Source of the DNA: Microstegium vimineum
Lineage: Eukaryota; Streptophyta; Magnoliopsida; Poales; Poaceae
Direction: 5' to 3'
Length of the DNA stretch: 64,000 bases
NCBI GenBank assembly: GCA_022036555.1
Contig: CM039141.1
Span: 214,400 to 278,399 of the forward strand
Shown here in pieces: positions 22,317 through 33,136 of this stretch; positions within the stretch are counted from its first letter, which is position 1; every line of letters starts with the position of its first letter. The notes beneath the pieces are model-generated. The model searched no databases. It was not told the DNA's origin and saw only the letters and a program-made list of their open reading frames with translations. A program made the translations under genes and the position numbers.

Positions 22317-23151
22317 AGGGAAGAAGCGACAAGAGAGTAAGAAAGGACGACCCCGACAAGGGAAGAGACCAAGAACCATCAGCACCGGAGTTTCGCCCAC
22401 CATCAATGAGCTACTCCATTTTCAGAGGAGTCGTGGTTGTTGAAGCAGAAAGGAGACGCCGTCAGGTACACAAGGATGTCTACTCGGTAGCAGCAACAAG
22501 TGAAGATTCGAACAACACCCGCCATTTAGACTGGTCAGAGCAACCCATCAGCTTCTCCGGGGAAGACGAGTGGACAAATTACAGATACCCTGGTCGTTTC
22601 CCGCTCATCGTTGATCCAACCATCGCCACGTGTCGCTTCAGAAAGGTGTGGTCGACGGCGGTAGTGCCCTCAACATTATATTCGCCGACGCCTTCCGTCA
22701 ACTCGAATACTCCAAGAAGGACCTCATGCCCGCGAACTTCTCCTTCTGGGGCATCATCCCAAATAAGGCGTCAACACCAGTAGGCCGGATCACCCTTCCT
22801 GTACAGTTCAACAATCAAGACCACTTCAGGGTGGAACACATCACCTTCATTGTCGCCGACTTTGAAACGGCCTACCACGCGATACTGGGCCGACCAGCAC
22901 TCGCGAAGCTTATGGCGGTTCTGCACTACACCTACATGGTGCTCAAGATCCCGACGCAGCAAGGCATCCTCAGCCTCCGTACCAACCTCAAGATCGCATA
23001 CGAATGCGAACAGCAGACGATAAACGCCGTCGAGAAACCCTGTCCCCCGGACACGTACAACTCCGAAGACGGTGACAGCCCGACCGTGAAAAAACAGAAG
23101 GAAGCAGAGCAGCCAACGACCACTCTCAACCCCGCCAGCACACAAACATAG
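22317..23151 (+). pseudogene. Decayed retroviral-type aspartic protease region
   Basis: One frame carries ISFSGEDEWTNYRYPGRFPL and then shifts, near 22640, into the frame with VDGGSALNIIFADAF. That is the protease active-site region, normally D(S/T)G-like and here DGG. HAILGRPALAKL follows, the second conserved protease motif. The frame ends at 23151 in a charged linker. No reverse transcriptase or integrase follows. Confidence 0.75.
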
Positions 23152-23290
23152 AGGCCGCCAGCTCCGAGTGACACAAGAGGGTGTCCTAATATGAGCATAG
23201 TTCAATAAAGATTGTACTCTTTCTTCTCCAAACAATGAATAAAGGTGCTTTGTTTTCCTTGTCTCATCTAACCAAATCTGCTATATGAAC

Positions 23291-23410
23291 AAAACGCTCT
23301 CGGCGTACGACGATCTCCGCAAAACGCTCTCGGCGTACGACGACCTCCGCAAAACGCTCTCGGAGTACGACGATCTCCGCAAAACGCTCACGACGTATGA
23401 CAATCTTTGC
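23291..23410 (+). repeat. Four tandem 30-bp units
   Basis: Units AAAACGCTCTCGGCGTACGA plus CGATCTCCGC repeat at 23291, 23321, 23351 and 23381 with a few substitutions, and a degenerate fifth follows. Read on the minus strand the unit encodes a 10-residue period (RRERFAEIVV), but no known protein results. Confidence 0.95.
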
Positions 23411-24259
23411 AACATTCTCACGGCAGAGCAGCCGCTCTAAAAAACACCCACGCTGTATCACCATAATCATAAAAACATCAATAACGTTCGGCGACCACGA
23501 CAGTGCGACTACTAACGATCGACGACCTCTCCAAAACACTTCTATAGTGTTCGACGACCTTGCCAAAACGCACCACGACGTTTCTTCAAACAGCCTGGCC
23601 ATAACCAGAAAGCTCTCGAAGCTGGTCTATCAACGAGTCATAGCGAAGAGAAGTAGCTACCCTAATCGTTACGACAACGTTGACTGACCTCCCAAATGGT
23701 ATTTCCCCAACAACCGAACGGTATCACTTGGGTCTGGAGCCATGAGGCTATGCGCCCAGAATCTGTACACGACCACGGTACGGTCGACGACTCTACAAGT
23801 AACATGGCTTTTCGCCCAGCGTCTGCAGGAACGGTCTCCACAAACCCTAGTCACGCCACGATCGAGCCTCTTGGAAAAAGGACTTGTCTCTGGTATCATC
23901 CAAAGCGTGCATGAGCTGTTCGCCCTCTGCGCCGCGGATTGCCAGCTGCGTACCTCCTAGGGAGTCCTTATGTATCCTACGCATGAAGTGACGCTAGCCC
24001 TACGACCTGGACCATTTGAGACCCAAGGCCGAACAATTCGTCGCTACGGCTCACGACTTAGCGGGCACGATAGGACATACAAGTGAAACAAAAGTTGACC
24101 GCCCCAGATATATTACAGCTTTGTAGTTTTCACTTATACGTCCGAATACTTGTATCCGAGATACAAATTATCGCTGTCCCGCAGCAAAATAGAACATAAA
24201 GATAAAGTCGAGACTTTGAAGCAGAAGCGACCACACCTAAAAACAAGTCATACTGACGA

Positions 24260-25027
24260 TTACAACCTCATCCTACTGATACGATAAGCGACTACTTCAC
24301 TAATGTTCCTAGTCCAGAGATGAAATTCATGTCGAAGCTGACATTGTAGGCTACAATACATAATGATCCCAGGCGTGTTGGTACCAAAACGACGGCACTC
24401 GTTCCAGACGCACAGATGAGGGCCGACCACGACGACCAGATTGGGCACATCCTCCGGGGTACGAATCCACAACCGCCGCCAGATCCTGTGCATATCATCA
24501 CGGGAACGCTCCCGAAGACGACGCAGGCTTCGATCACAAAACCGACCATCTGGAAGGGCACCTCCGCCGAGGCAACCAAAGATAGCAAGCGTCTCCGGAT
24601 TCGCCGAATCAGCGTAGTACAACATCATAGCCCTGAAGTACATTGCAACGTCATCTCCAGCAGCCACCGCCCTACCAATAAGCTCCTGCCCAACAGGATC
24701 CTGCCCCCACAACATCAACCGCTCCAAACCACGGAAGAACAAGGCCTCTCGGTGGTCGACATCAAGAAAACGCTGCACGAAGGCAGGCTCCAGGAAAGGG
24801 CAGTAAGGCCGGCAAAAGTCCTGAAGACGCCGAAGAGACACGAGCCGAATCGTCGAAGCGTCGTCGCAAAATCGGCAGAAGAGGCGGTAGATTGGGCGAA
24901 TCCTCGCATACTCACGGACATTGTCGCCGCCATCGATCACATGAAGAAGAATCCGAAAGACCAAGTCCTCTGACAATGCCAGCAGGGCGGAGAAACCAAC
25001 CGCAAGGCGCGCACCGTCCTCCTCCAT
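24260..25027 (-). CDS. F-box-like protein carried antisense inside the LTR element
   Basis: An intact ORF of 255 residues lies opposite to the element's own genes. Residues about 14-60 match an F-box (LSEDLVFRILLHVIDGGDN, IYRLFCRFCDDAS). The middle, about 90-160, resembles the Sel1/TPR-like part of plant F-box proteins of the At1g67340/At2g35280 type (FFRGLERLMLWGQDPVGQEL, AAGDDVAMYFRAMMLYYAD). The end has a reduced MYND-like cysteine pattern (CVWNECRR and MYCSLQCQLRHE). Such proteins act as substrate adaptors of SCF ubiquitin ligases. The frame has no stop, while the element's gag and protease are broken, which is the odd point. A TATA-like TATTTAAGG lies about 210 bases upstream. It could be a captured host gene or a long-lived antisense gene of this retrotransposon lineage. 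Confidence 0.7.
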   Translation of the reverse strand: MEEDGARLAVGFSALLALSEDLVFRILLHVIDGGDNVREYARIRPIYRLFCRFCDDASTIRLVSLRRLQDFCRPYCPFLEPAFVQRFLDVDHREALFFRGLERLMLWGQDPVGQELIGRAVAAGDDVAMYFRAMMLYYADSANPETLAIFGCLGGGALPDGRFCDRSLRRLRERSRDDMHRIWRRLWIRTPEDVPNLVVVVGPHLCVWNECRRFGTNTPGIIMYCSLQCQLRHEFHLWTRNISEVVAYRISRMRL

Positions 25028-25234
25028 CTTCGCCGACCAAACCCTATCACCGATGGACTCTCCTACTCTTCGTCTAAACCTTGCTGGCGACGCGCGTGGA
25101 GATTACTAACAAGACGAACGGAAATCCTCTCGGATCACCAAGTATATATGGCACCGAATCGCTGACTATTCAAATCCTAATCGCTCTAAGTCAAAGAAAC
25201 GCGACCCTTCCCGTTCCGTCAACCATCGGGATAG

Positions 25235-25243
25235 CCTTAAATA
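25235..25243 (-). promoter_or_regulatory. TATA-like site upstream of the antisense F-box ORF
   Basis: TATTTAAGG on the minus strand, about 210 bases 5' of the ATG at 25027, with GC-rich sequence downstream. This is a plausible core promoter, seen only as a motif. Confidence 0.35.
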
Positions 25244-25462
25244 CCAAGCGCCGCGACGCTTCGACTTCAAGGGTTTTTGAGAAACCGCAACGATCAAATA
25301 TGGAACTGCCACGCCACCTACCTGTTGCGCACCAAAAACGGGCCGATAATCACGCATATAGAATACGACCCATTTACTTCCTCTTCCTTATACATTCACT
25401 TATAGTCAATTACATGATTTACGGCTAATAATTTTTTCTTTGCAATATCACCAACGCTACAG

Positions 25463-26388
25463 TCTCGGGGACTGGACGTACAGACTTGTTACTCTTATGT
25501 AGCAACATCAGACGACTACAACAGTCTGACCGACAAGTTTCACAGAGTGGACGGCACAAACAAGCTCGGGTACTCTGACGACAGTAACTACCACCTGAGC
25601 ACTGATCGCATTCCCGACCAGGCTCGGGGGCTTCGTCCAACTACGCACCGAGCAAGGCTCGGGGACTGCGGCTAAGGCGCCGAAGGACAACACTCGGGGA
25701 CTGACGCCCGGGGACTGCAAATGAAAAGCAAATGACCCCGATGCAAGAACCTCTTCAAGTTCCTTCTATCAGGCTCGGGGACTACGGGTATTCACAGTCG
25801 TTTCTTACTAAACTTATATTTCAGTTCTCAAATTTTCAATATATGATCCTGATACAAGAAGCTCCCAGTTTTTTACATCAGGCTCGGGGACTACGGGTAC
25901 TTGTAGTCGTTTTTTGCAAACTTATGCTTTAATCTTCATTTACATACCTTATGCACTATTTTATAAATCATGACACCACGTGCATACTTCACCTGCTATC
26001 ATGCTCGGGGACTAAATGGGTACACTTCACCTTGCGGTGAATGTACTAATTTTATTTTCGGCAAAGCTCTGCTGTTTTATGTGTTGTTTTTGCAGAGCCT
26101 AAGTGGGTGCACTTCACCAGGGAAAGACTTTTCAAAAGTTTTTTCTTCTTCAGCACGTCACATTCTTCAAACAAGCAGCCACAATATCCGGCAAGGCGAC
26201 CAGCTCGCACATCAAGCTACGACGTTCTCGACCAGCCCGACCTGGTCGGGAGGCTTCTCCGAGCAGCACCTCGACCAGCCACCCTGGCCGGGACTCTACG
26301 ACGACCACTCCGCGTGATGGCGACCAGCTGAACACCCCCGAGGATGACGCTGTGGGCTCGCCAGAAGAATGCAACGTGCTCGGGGACT
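25463..26388 (+). repeat. Reiterated CTCGGGGACT motif up to the 3' LTR
   Basis: (G)CTCGGGGACT or close variants occur at about 25463, 25564, 25622, 25657, 25692, 25707, 25772, 25881, 26002 and 26378. The last copy directly abuts the 3' LTR, in the position of the polypurine tract. The 25771 and 25880 copies sit in a ~109-bp imperfect tandem unit (shared GGGGACTACGGGTA and AGTCGTTT). Confidence 0.8.
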
Positions 26389-26884
26389 TGTTGGGGATAT
26401 TACATCGGCATATCCCCAGGGACCTTATGGGCCTGCCGACCAGAAGACGGCCCAACCCGCGATGCCTTGCGGCACGCGACCAACCCGCCGTGCTCGCCAA
26501 GGACTCCGAAGAAGTCTTGCTCGGCAAGGAAGATCCTAGTAGATAGACTCGGATCCCTTTCCATAGGGAACCGATCATAATCTGTTAGGATATGAGAATT
26601 GTAACCCTGCTCCCCGGCTATATAAGGCGAGCAGGGACCCCCCTCAAAAGGCCCCTCACAACCTCTCTCAGATCATCTACAGATCTTGTAACCTAATACG
26701 CAAGATCAATCCAGCCACCAAAACACAGGACGTAGGGTATTACGGCGATTTGCCGGCCCCAACCTGTATAAATCGTCGTGTCTACGCTCTCTGTGTTACG
26801 CTTGATCGCCGTCGCCACACCTTCGTCTACAATCTACTACCGTAGGGTACCCCTAGGTAGACTGCGACGCATATTTCGTCGAAA
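26389..26884 (+). repeat. 3' LTR
   Basis: 496 bp from TGTTGGGGATATTACATCGG to CGTCGAAA, matching the 5' LTR along its whole length apart from scattered substitutions and a shorter C-run. Confidence 0.9.
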
Positions 26885-27330
26885 AACCTCAATCTGTCTA
26901 TGAACCGCTACTTTTCAGATGTTCCTAGAGAAGCTTTCCATGAATACTATTAGCTTGCAGCATCTGTTATTTTCAACCTAGATGGGAGGTAATTTTCCAC
27001 TTAACACCCCCATTGCTGATTTATGAGCCAGTTCTTTCCTTTTTCGTTTCCCTTTATTGGCTTTTCTATGTTTTTAAGTAATCTCTTAAGAGTATATAAC
27101 ATTCATTAACATTCCACATTCCATTTGTAATGTGAATAGTATTACAGAATATAGTCTAGAGAATTCAGTCATAAAACCTACCTATATATATATATATTGA
27201 CATATGAGAGTGCAACTGAATTGTTTTACATGAACCCGAAAGAAGAGGAAGAACTAAGGATTCTTCAAGAAGCTGCTTCAATTCGTGCACAGTGGCGTAG
27301 TAGTCAGGTATGTGCAAAATTGGTTTTGCT
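26885..27330 (+). pseudogene. Exon-like fragments continued, right of the LTR insertion
   Basis: After the LTR element the interrupted exon resumes (AACCTCAATCTGTC). Further on, 27232-27308 reads MNPKEEEELRILQE, then ASIRAQWRSSQ with donor gtatgt. It is probably part of the same unidentified gene fragment as 19390-19655. No full gene can be assembled. Confidence 0.4.
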
Positions 27331-27359
27331 ATCTACTAATCTATAATGCACCATTGCAC

Positions 27360-27775
27360 AGGTCAGGCTTAGAAGGCTCGAGAGTTCCTGGTGCCCACAG
27401 TACTTTCAGATAAGGCCCAGTGTGAGATGAACCTGCGGATGCAAGCACAAGGATACACATATTTTCAGCAAGAAGGTGGACAACAGTTTGGTAGTGGATA
27501 TTCTGATTATGGTTTTTAATAAGTATTCTGATCATCGTTCAACGTACAGAGATGCAAAGAAAAGAGAGTGAGGTTTCAGAAAGTAGCAGCAGCAACATGC
27601 AGTACGAAAGTGTGTTCTTCTCTGTGTTACAACAGCTGCGAAGATGTCCCCTCTTTCAGTGCCAAGCCCCAAATATTCAGTGTTTGATGTTGGATCTCAC
27701 AGCAGGATCATGTAATTCTTTCTTCTTATTTTGTTTTCCATGTTGTATCTTCCATCTAAAGCAGGGCACCTTGAA
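27360..27775 (+). pseudogene. Partial degenerate copy of the nearby SCAR-like gene
   Basis: This segment aligns with the minus strand of 40012-40330. Shared phrases include CATACTTTCAGA-type sequence, GCACAAG, GTAGCAGCAGCAACA (one triplet different), GAAAGTGTGTTCTTCTCTG and GAAGATGTCCCCTC, then past the donor into the intron (TTTTCCATGTTG, AGCAGGGCAC). Because intron sequence is included, it is a DNA-level duplicate, not a retrocopy. The frame is broken. It lies about 730 bases inside a Helitron-type 3' end, and Helitron capture would explain it. Confidence 0.75.
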
Positions 27776-28103
27776 ATGAACATTCTGGGAATAACAGTGA
27801 CTTTTTATTTAATTTGTTTAACGAAAGTTGATGTGTATATGAAGCTCATAATTAATAAAGATGCATCATCAGGCCTCTTCCTTAACAATGAAGGTGGCAG
27901 GGATGAGCAAGACCAGCATGTTGTCTTTGTCTTCCTGCTACAGCTTTTGAACAAGTATTTGCTACTTGACGAGCATATAGTGACTCACTTGTCAGTGAGG
28001 TTAATTACATATGGAAATTGTATATATTTAAAGCTACTTAAACATGTATATCTTTTGATTATCTGGTAATATTTCTTTAAATTATTAGTGAATTTTTGGA
28101 TGG

Positions 28104-28171
28104 ACACTTCTACAGTTGAGGAGCCAAGAGTGGAGAGACACCTCTACAGTTGAGGAGCAAAGAGTGAATTG
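28104..28171 (+). repeat. Short tandem duplication
   Basis: CACTTCTACAGTTGAGGAGC and CACCTCTACAGTTGAGGAGC are adjacent ~34-bp units, each followed by (C/A)AAGAGTG. Confidence 0.85.
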
Positions 28172-28470
28172 TTTGGGAGTTTTGACAAAATGAAGTCGCT
28201 CAAGTAAAATGTTCCTTGGTTAAGAGAAAAATAGTTAATAAGTGGTAGTGGTAGTAAAAAATAGTATTAGCATCATGGTAAGAGTGAAACAACTGCTTCA
28301 GATAGTTTGGTTCTCATCTAATTTGGTGACCTTAAGGGGTTTTGTATCTTGTCTTGTTTAAAGGAGAGTGAGACAATTCTTGAAAGGGTTGTGTTCATTT
28401 TGTAAAGGATTAGGAAGCTGAATTTGTTTGCGAGTTTGTGTTTGTTTCATTAGTTGATTTATTCTCTAGA

Positions 28471-28503
28471 CGTTACCGTAGCTTTAGCACGGTAATATAC
28501 TAG
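28471..28503 (+). mobile_element. Helitron-type 3' terminus
   Basis: A hairpin TTACCGT-(9 nt)-ACGGTAA at 28473-28495 is followed by TATACTAG ending at 28503, then T. This is the canonical Helitron 3' end: a GC-containing hairpin close to CTRR, inserted before T. The element would extend leftwards and include the gene fragments at 19390-27775. No RepHel gene and no 5' TC end were found, so its size is unknown. Confidence 0.6.
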
Positions 28504-28811
28504 TTTTTTTTTTTAAAAAAAAAAACAGGTGCAAGGCGTCCACTGGCATATGAAGCCCATACCATGTGCCACAAGGCCTGCTCCAGTAGGCTGGCCTATA
28601 CGACGGGCCGCGAGAGACTAACATCACGGCCCATGCAGCCCAGACAGGGACCCCTAGTTTGCTCAGTCAGTCCCTTCATCTTGCTGGGGAAGTTGAAGTC
28701 GGGAGGAAAAGGACCTCGCATCGCATCGCATCCAAAGCTGCAAGCACACATCGCTCGCCCCCAGGGTTGTTCCCCAAACCCAAATCCAAAGCAAGCACCT
28801 CGCCGGCGACC
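28504..28811 (+). promoter_or_regulatory. RPT2 promoter/5' leader immediately after the Helitron end
   Basis: Only about 308 bases separate the Helitron-type terminus from the RPT2 start codon. The leader is GC-moderate and ends with CCGGCGACCATGGGG, a strong start context. No clear TATA box was seen. Confidence 0.4.
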
Positions 28812-31800
28812 ATGGGGCAGGGCACTCCAGGAGGGATGGGCAAGCAGGGCGGCGCCGGCGACCGCAAGCCAGGGGACGGCGGCGACAAGAAGGACAAGAA
28901 GTTCGAGCCGCCGGCCGCGCCATCCCGCGTCGGTCGCAAGCAGCGCAAGCAGAAGGGCGCCGAGGCGGCCGCGCGTCTCCCCAACGTCGCGCCGCTCTCC
29001 AAGTGCCGACTCCGCCTCCTCAAGCTCGAGCGGGTCAAGGACTACCTCCTCATGGAGGAGGAGTTCGTCGCCGCGCAGGAGCGCCTCCGACCCCAGGAGG
29101 ACAAGGCCGAGGAGGACCGATCCAAGGTCGACGACCTCCGCGGCACCCCCATGAGCGTCGGATCCCTCGAGGAGATCATCGACGAGAGCCACGCCATCGT
29201 CTCCTCCTCCGTCGGACCCGAGTACTACGTCGGCATCCTATCCTTCGTCGACAAGGACCAGCTCGAGCCGGGATGCTCCATCCTCATGCATAACAAGGTT
29301 TGTTTGCGGGACCCGCGCTACTACCCTACCTTACTTGGCCGGAGCGGATCTAAGCACCATCGATCTGAATACACCCCTCTCCCTCCGATCTAGTGCTAGC
29401 TGGTCACTGGGAGTTGTAGAGGCTTCTGATTAAGGGTGTTCGGTAATCTCTGTGCTGAGGATCTGTGGTGTAAATTATTAGTTTTTTTTCATTCACATAA
29501 ACTAGGTAAACGGCGAAAGTTAGATTTGTCAGCATACGATATGGCCCTAGGGATTAGTGGTTTGCACAGTGTTGTTCACCAATATACTTAGATTAGAACC
29601 TTGCTGTTTTAGCATTTTTTTTCCAATACTGTAACCTCGCAAATCTCAAAGGTGACTTATATGTCATTTTTTTTTTCAAATCAAGGATTATGACTAGACC
29701 AACTAAGGGTTAACTAGGATAACCTGATTGTTCAGGTTCATGTCTCAGTACACAATCTGTTATATTCCCTGTAGTCGTTTTGTCTGGTAGTTGTCCACTT
29801 ACTCCTGTAACATGGTTATGTCAGTTACTCTAATGATTTGTTTTATCTTAGGATTGATATTGTGTGCTATGTCTGACTGCTCTACAGAAGGTCATATTGC
29901 TTTTCATGTTGAACAATTATACATGTTTTCATTTTAGTGTCCTTCGTAGCCATTTCCTACTAGTCTCTTTCCCTACATACTCGGTTGTTCTCGGTAATCT
30001 TTTTTTGTTCATGCATTAGTGGATTGTGTACAACTTGGTAGGAGATGGTAAGTCAGCTTGTTTTCTCACTCAAATGTTTACTTCAGGTTCTCTCTGTGGT
30101 TGGTATATTGCAAGATGAAGTTGATCCTATGGTATCTGTGATGAAAGTTGAGAAAGCTCCTTTGGAATCTTATGCTGACATTGGTGGACTAGATGCTCAG
30201 ATTCAAGAAATTAAAGAGGCAGTTGAGCTTCCCTTGACTCATCCTGAGCTGTATGAAGACATTGGGATCCGCCCCCCCAAGGGAGTCATATTATATGGAG
30301 AACCTGGAACAGGAAAAACTCTACTTGCCAAGGTCAGTGCTCAGGCTTGCAAGCATACAAGATATCTATTATATTGCTTAGTATTGTAGGGTCAGGTGTC
30401 GATCCTCAACGATATCTGCATTTGTCTATGTTTATCCAAATTATGCATTCTTTTCCTACTACCCAGTTTTCAAATAGCATGTACTTGGGTAGTGATTACT
30501 TGAAACTGTCACTGCAGGCCGTCGCTAACTCAACATCTGCAACTTTCTTGCGTGTTGTCGGTAGTGAACTTATTCAAAAGTACCTTGGGGATGGTCCCAA
30601 GCTAGTCAGAGAATTGTTTAGGGTGGCTGATGAACTTTCTCCCTCAATAGTCTTTATTGATGAGATTGACGCAGTTGGAACAAAGAGGTATGATGCTCAT
30701 TCAGGAGGAGAGCGTGAGATCCAAAGAACTATGTTGGAGCTGCTGAATCAGCTAGATGGTTTTGACTCACGTGGAGATGTTAAAGTTATTCTAGCAACAA
30801 ACCGTATTGAAAGTCTTGATCCCGCTTTGCTTCGGCCAGGCCGTATAGACCGGAAGATTGAATTTCCTCTCCCAGATATTAAAACTAGACGACGCATCTT
30901 CCAGGTACTGTAACATCTGTAAATAGTAATATTTACATTATCAATATTCTTAATACCTTTTGTTCTTATAAAGGTTGTAAACTGTGCAGATTCACACGGC
31001 AAAAATGACATTAGCTGACGATGTGAACTTGGAAGAGTTTGTTATGACGAAAGATGAGTTTTCGGGCGCTGATATTAAGGCGATCTGCACGGAGGCTGGA
31101 TTGCTCGCCTTAAGAGAACGTAGAATGAAGGTGAACCCGAACACTTATCCCTTCTTGAATTGATATAAAACTTTTTCTGGATGAATACAAGTATTCAATT
31201 AACTTCAATCTCTTATTTGCTATAGAATAGGAATTATATTTGGGTGTATTTAACTTAAACCATTCTGTATGCTAACTGGGCAGTTCTCTTGCTGTTGCCT
31301 TGCTGAAGATGATGTTATCTTTTGCATGTTGCACAATGCCATCTTTTTTTAGACAAACTGGAGTTTCAAAATCTAGTTGCATATAAGAAAGTTAAGGTAT
31401 CCAGTTTCAACAAGAAAAGAAAAGACTGGAGAAGAGCGTTATTGAACAAATTAAAACTAATACTCAAGCAACTGATAGAGGGAAGGCAACAAAGGTCACA
31501 GAATTGCATGAGCTTGTATATCATTCATCACTTGTTTGTCCTTGCCGCCAGCATATCTGTCAAGTCTTTGTCTTCGCCTCACTGTACAGGAGACATGATT
31601 TGTGCTACATTGCAAATTAGATGTAGTCACCGATTCCAGCTGATCACCAGGAATATGATTCTCCTACTCGTCAGATTATTTTCTCAAGTTAGTCAGTTGT
31701 GTGGATATTATTTTAAGATGCATATCAGATGAATGCACTTTTCATGATATCAGCACATGCAAAGGGGCTGATTGTAGGAAACCTCCTTTTGCAATTATCC

Positions 31801-32448
31801 ATTCAATGGAACATTTCTTAGCTTTTGTAGAGGTTTCCATAACTGTGTAGTGTGTACCCCTGGGAAGGTGAGGATAGGGCTGATGCTCCATATCCATTTT
31901 CATAGCAAAAATTGTCATCATGTTGTGTACTTCAAATATAACACTTTGATCCGAAAGCCTGAGAAACATTGGTTTCTTGTGTCTAACCATGTGAGCTGAC
32001 CAATAGGGAGAGTTATTTTAATGAATGGAAACTGTTGCATTGCTTTTTCCTAGAGTATACATGCATGGATCAAGTTTTGTTGTGTGCGTCAGGGCAACTT
32101 TTTTGCACAATAGATTGATGCATGAGCATATGCGGTTCTTTTCTCTTCCTGGCAAAATCTGTCACATTGTTTTTTATTGATATCTTGGTTTGTTATAACT
32201 GATGTAATTTTGTTAAGTACACCTAGTTAATAGGAAATGCGGTTTGGCTTCCTTCACCTGGATCATTAGATTTCAGTGTCTATTACCCAGTGTGCTTGTA
32301 GTCTGAACATATAGTACTTCATGGTTCCGTTTGACATTGCTGATGTTTTGTTTTGGGTACCCAGGTGACCCATGCAGATTTCAAGAAGGCAAAGGAGAAG
32401 GTGATGTACAAGAAGAAGGAAGGTGTTCCGGATGGTCTCTACATGTAG
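28812..32448 (+). CDS. RPT2: 26S proteasome regulatory particle AAA-ATPase subunit 4 (RPT2)
   Basis: Five exons (28812-29297, 30087-30332, 30518-30904, 30990-31130, 32365-32448), all GT-AG and in phase, encode 447 residues, the normal length. RPT2 is one of six ATPases in the base of the 19S particle, which unfolds ubiquitinated proteins and opens the 20S gate. Visible features: an N-terminal MGQG that fits N-myristoylation, a charged N-terminal tail, a coiled-coil region near 75-115, and an OB-like domain. Then come Walker A GEPGTGKT (about 233-240), Walker B IVFIDEID (about 288-295), the SRH region around LATNRIESLDPALLRPGRID, and a C-terminal HbYX-type LYM that docks into the 20S ring. Intron 4 (31131-32364) is long and AT-rich without recognised inserts. 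TIM44 follows on the same strand 1.7 kb downstream. Confidence 0.95.
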
Positions 32449-32639
32449 ATGCAGCGAATTGGAGGCCTTCCTTGTCAGAACAAGTTATTCTATTGTAGTA
32501 GCGCCTCTCTTCGTCATGGGAGATATGTTTAGTTTGGTTGCCACAATACTTGTTGCACACTGAGCTAAGTGGTCAGAGAACGTGTATTATCCTTTGATTG
32601 TTTCAAGTAAAATTTCCCTTCCTGAGAAGGCTGGAACGT

Positions 32640-33050
32640 TGCACTAGAAATATGCATCAGCTACAAGTATCCTCATGGCGGACGTCTTAGCTGCTGATCG
32701 CATGGTGAATTGAGCACGTTTGCATTGATGAAAATGATGGAGATACCCGTCAGCTTGATTTTTAAACTGATGGCACCATAAACAGTGTGCTGGTGAGATA
32801 TTAGAGGAAATTGACATGTTTTCGCATCTCTCTTCAGTAGTTGGTTGGGGAATACAAAATCTCAAAATAATAATAAAAAATATCATAAGGATGGACTGTG
32901 AATCAAATAAAAAAATCATAAGGATTGGTTGTGAATGAATTAAATGAAAGAAACGAAAACCATAGGTATACTTCTGGAATAAACTGAAATACACCATAGA
33001 ACGTCTAACGTGTATATACCATATAAACACTCAAAAATATATCCTGTAAC
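32640..33050. other. Intergenic, AT-rich
   Basis: Downstream of RPT2. It includes a local duplication of ATCATAAGGAT(T)GG...TGTGAAT around 32880-32935. No gene. Confidence 0.3.
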
Positions 33051-33134
33051 ATATCATAAATCATATGTGAACTATTAGAAGAAAAGTTCTCGATATCATA
33101 AATCATATGTGAACAAATAGAAGAAAAGTTCTCT
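33051..33134 (+). repeat. Two tandem 42-bp units
   Basis: ATATCATAAATCATATGTGA begins at 33051 and again at 33093. Both units continue to GAAGAAAAGTTCTC with few differences. Confidence 0.95.
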
Positions 33135-33136
33135 CG

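Larger units (their letters stand above)
19656..26884 (+). mobile_element. Complete non-autonomous LTR retrotransposon (7.2 kb)
   Basis: Two similar LTRs, TGTTGGGGATATT at 19656 and 26389, are flanked by perfect 5-bp target duplication AACCT (19651-19655 and 26885-26889). Internal order is primer-binding region, decayed gag, decayed protease, a 30-bp tandem array, an intact antisense F-box-like ORF, repeated CTCGGGGACT motifs and the 3' LTR. Reverse transcriptase, RNase H and integrase are absent. The LTRs differ by few substitutions plus a C-run length change, so insertion looks recent and probably used another element's enzymes. Confidence 0.9.

Noticed and set aside
23291..23410. Possible CRISPR-like array
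   Set aside because: The repeats are contiguous with no spacers, and this is eukaryotic DNA.
23152..26388. Hidden reverse transcriptase or integrase in the 7.2-kb LTR element
   Set aside because: No polymerase, RNase H or integrase motif in any frame; the space is taken by the repeats and the antisense F-box-like ORF.
28676..29192. ORFs on the minus strand of RPT2 exon 1
   Set aside because: Shadows of the highly GC-biased first exon.
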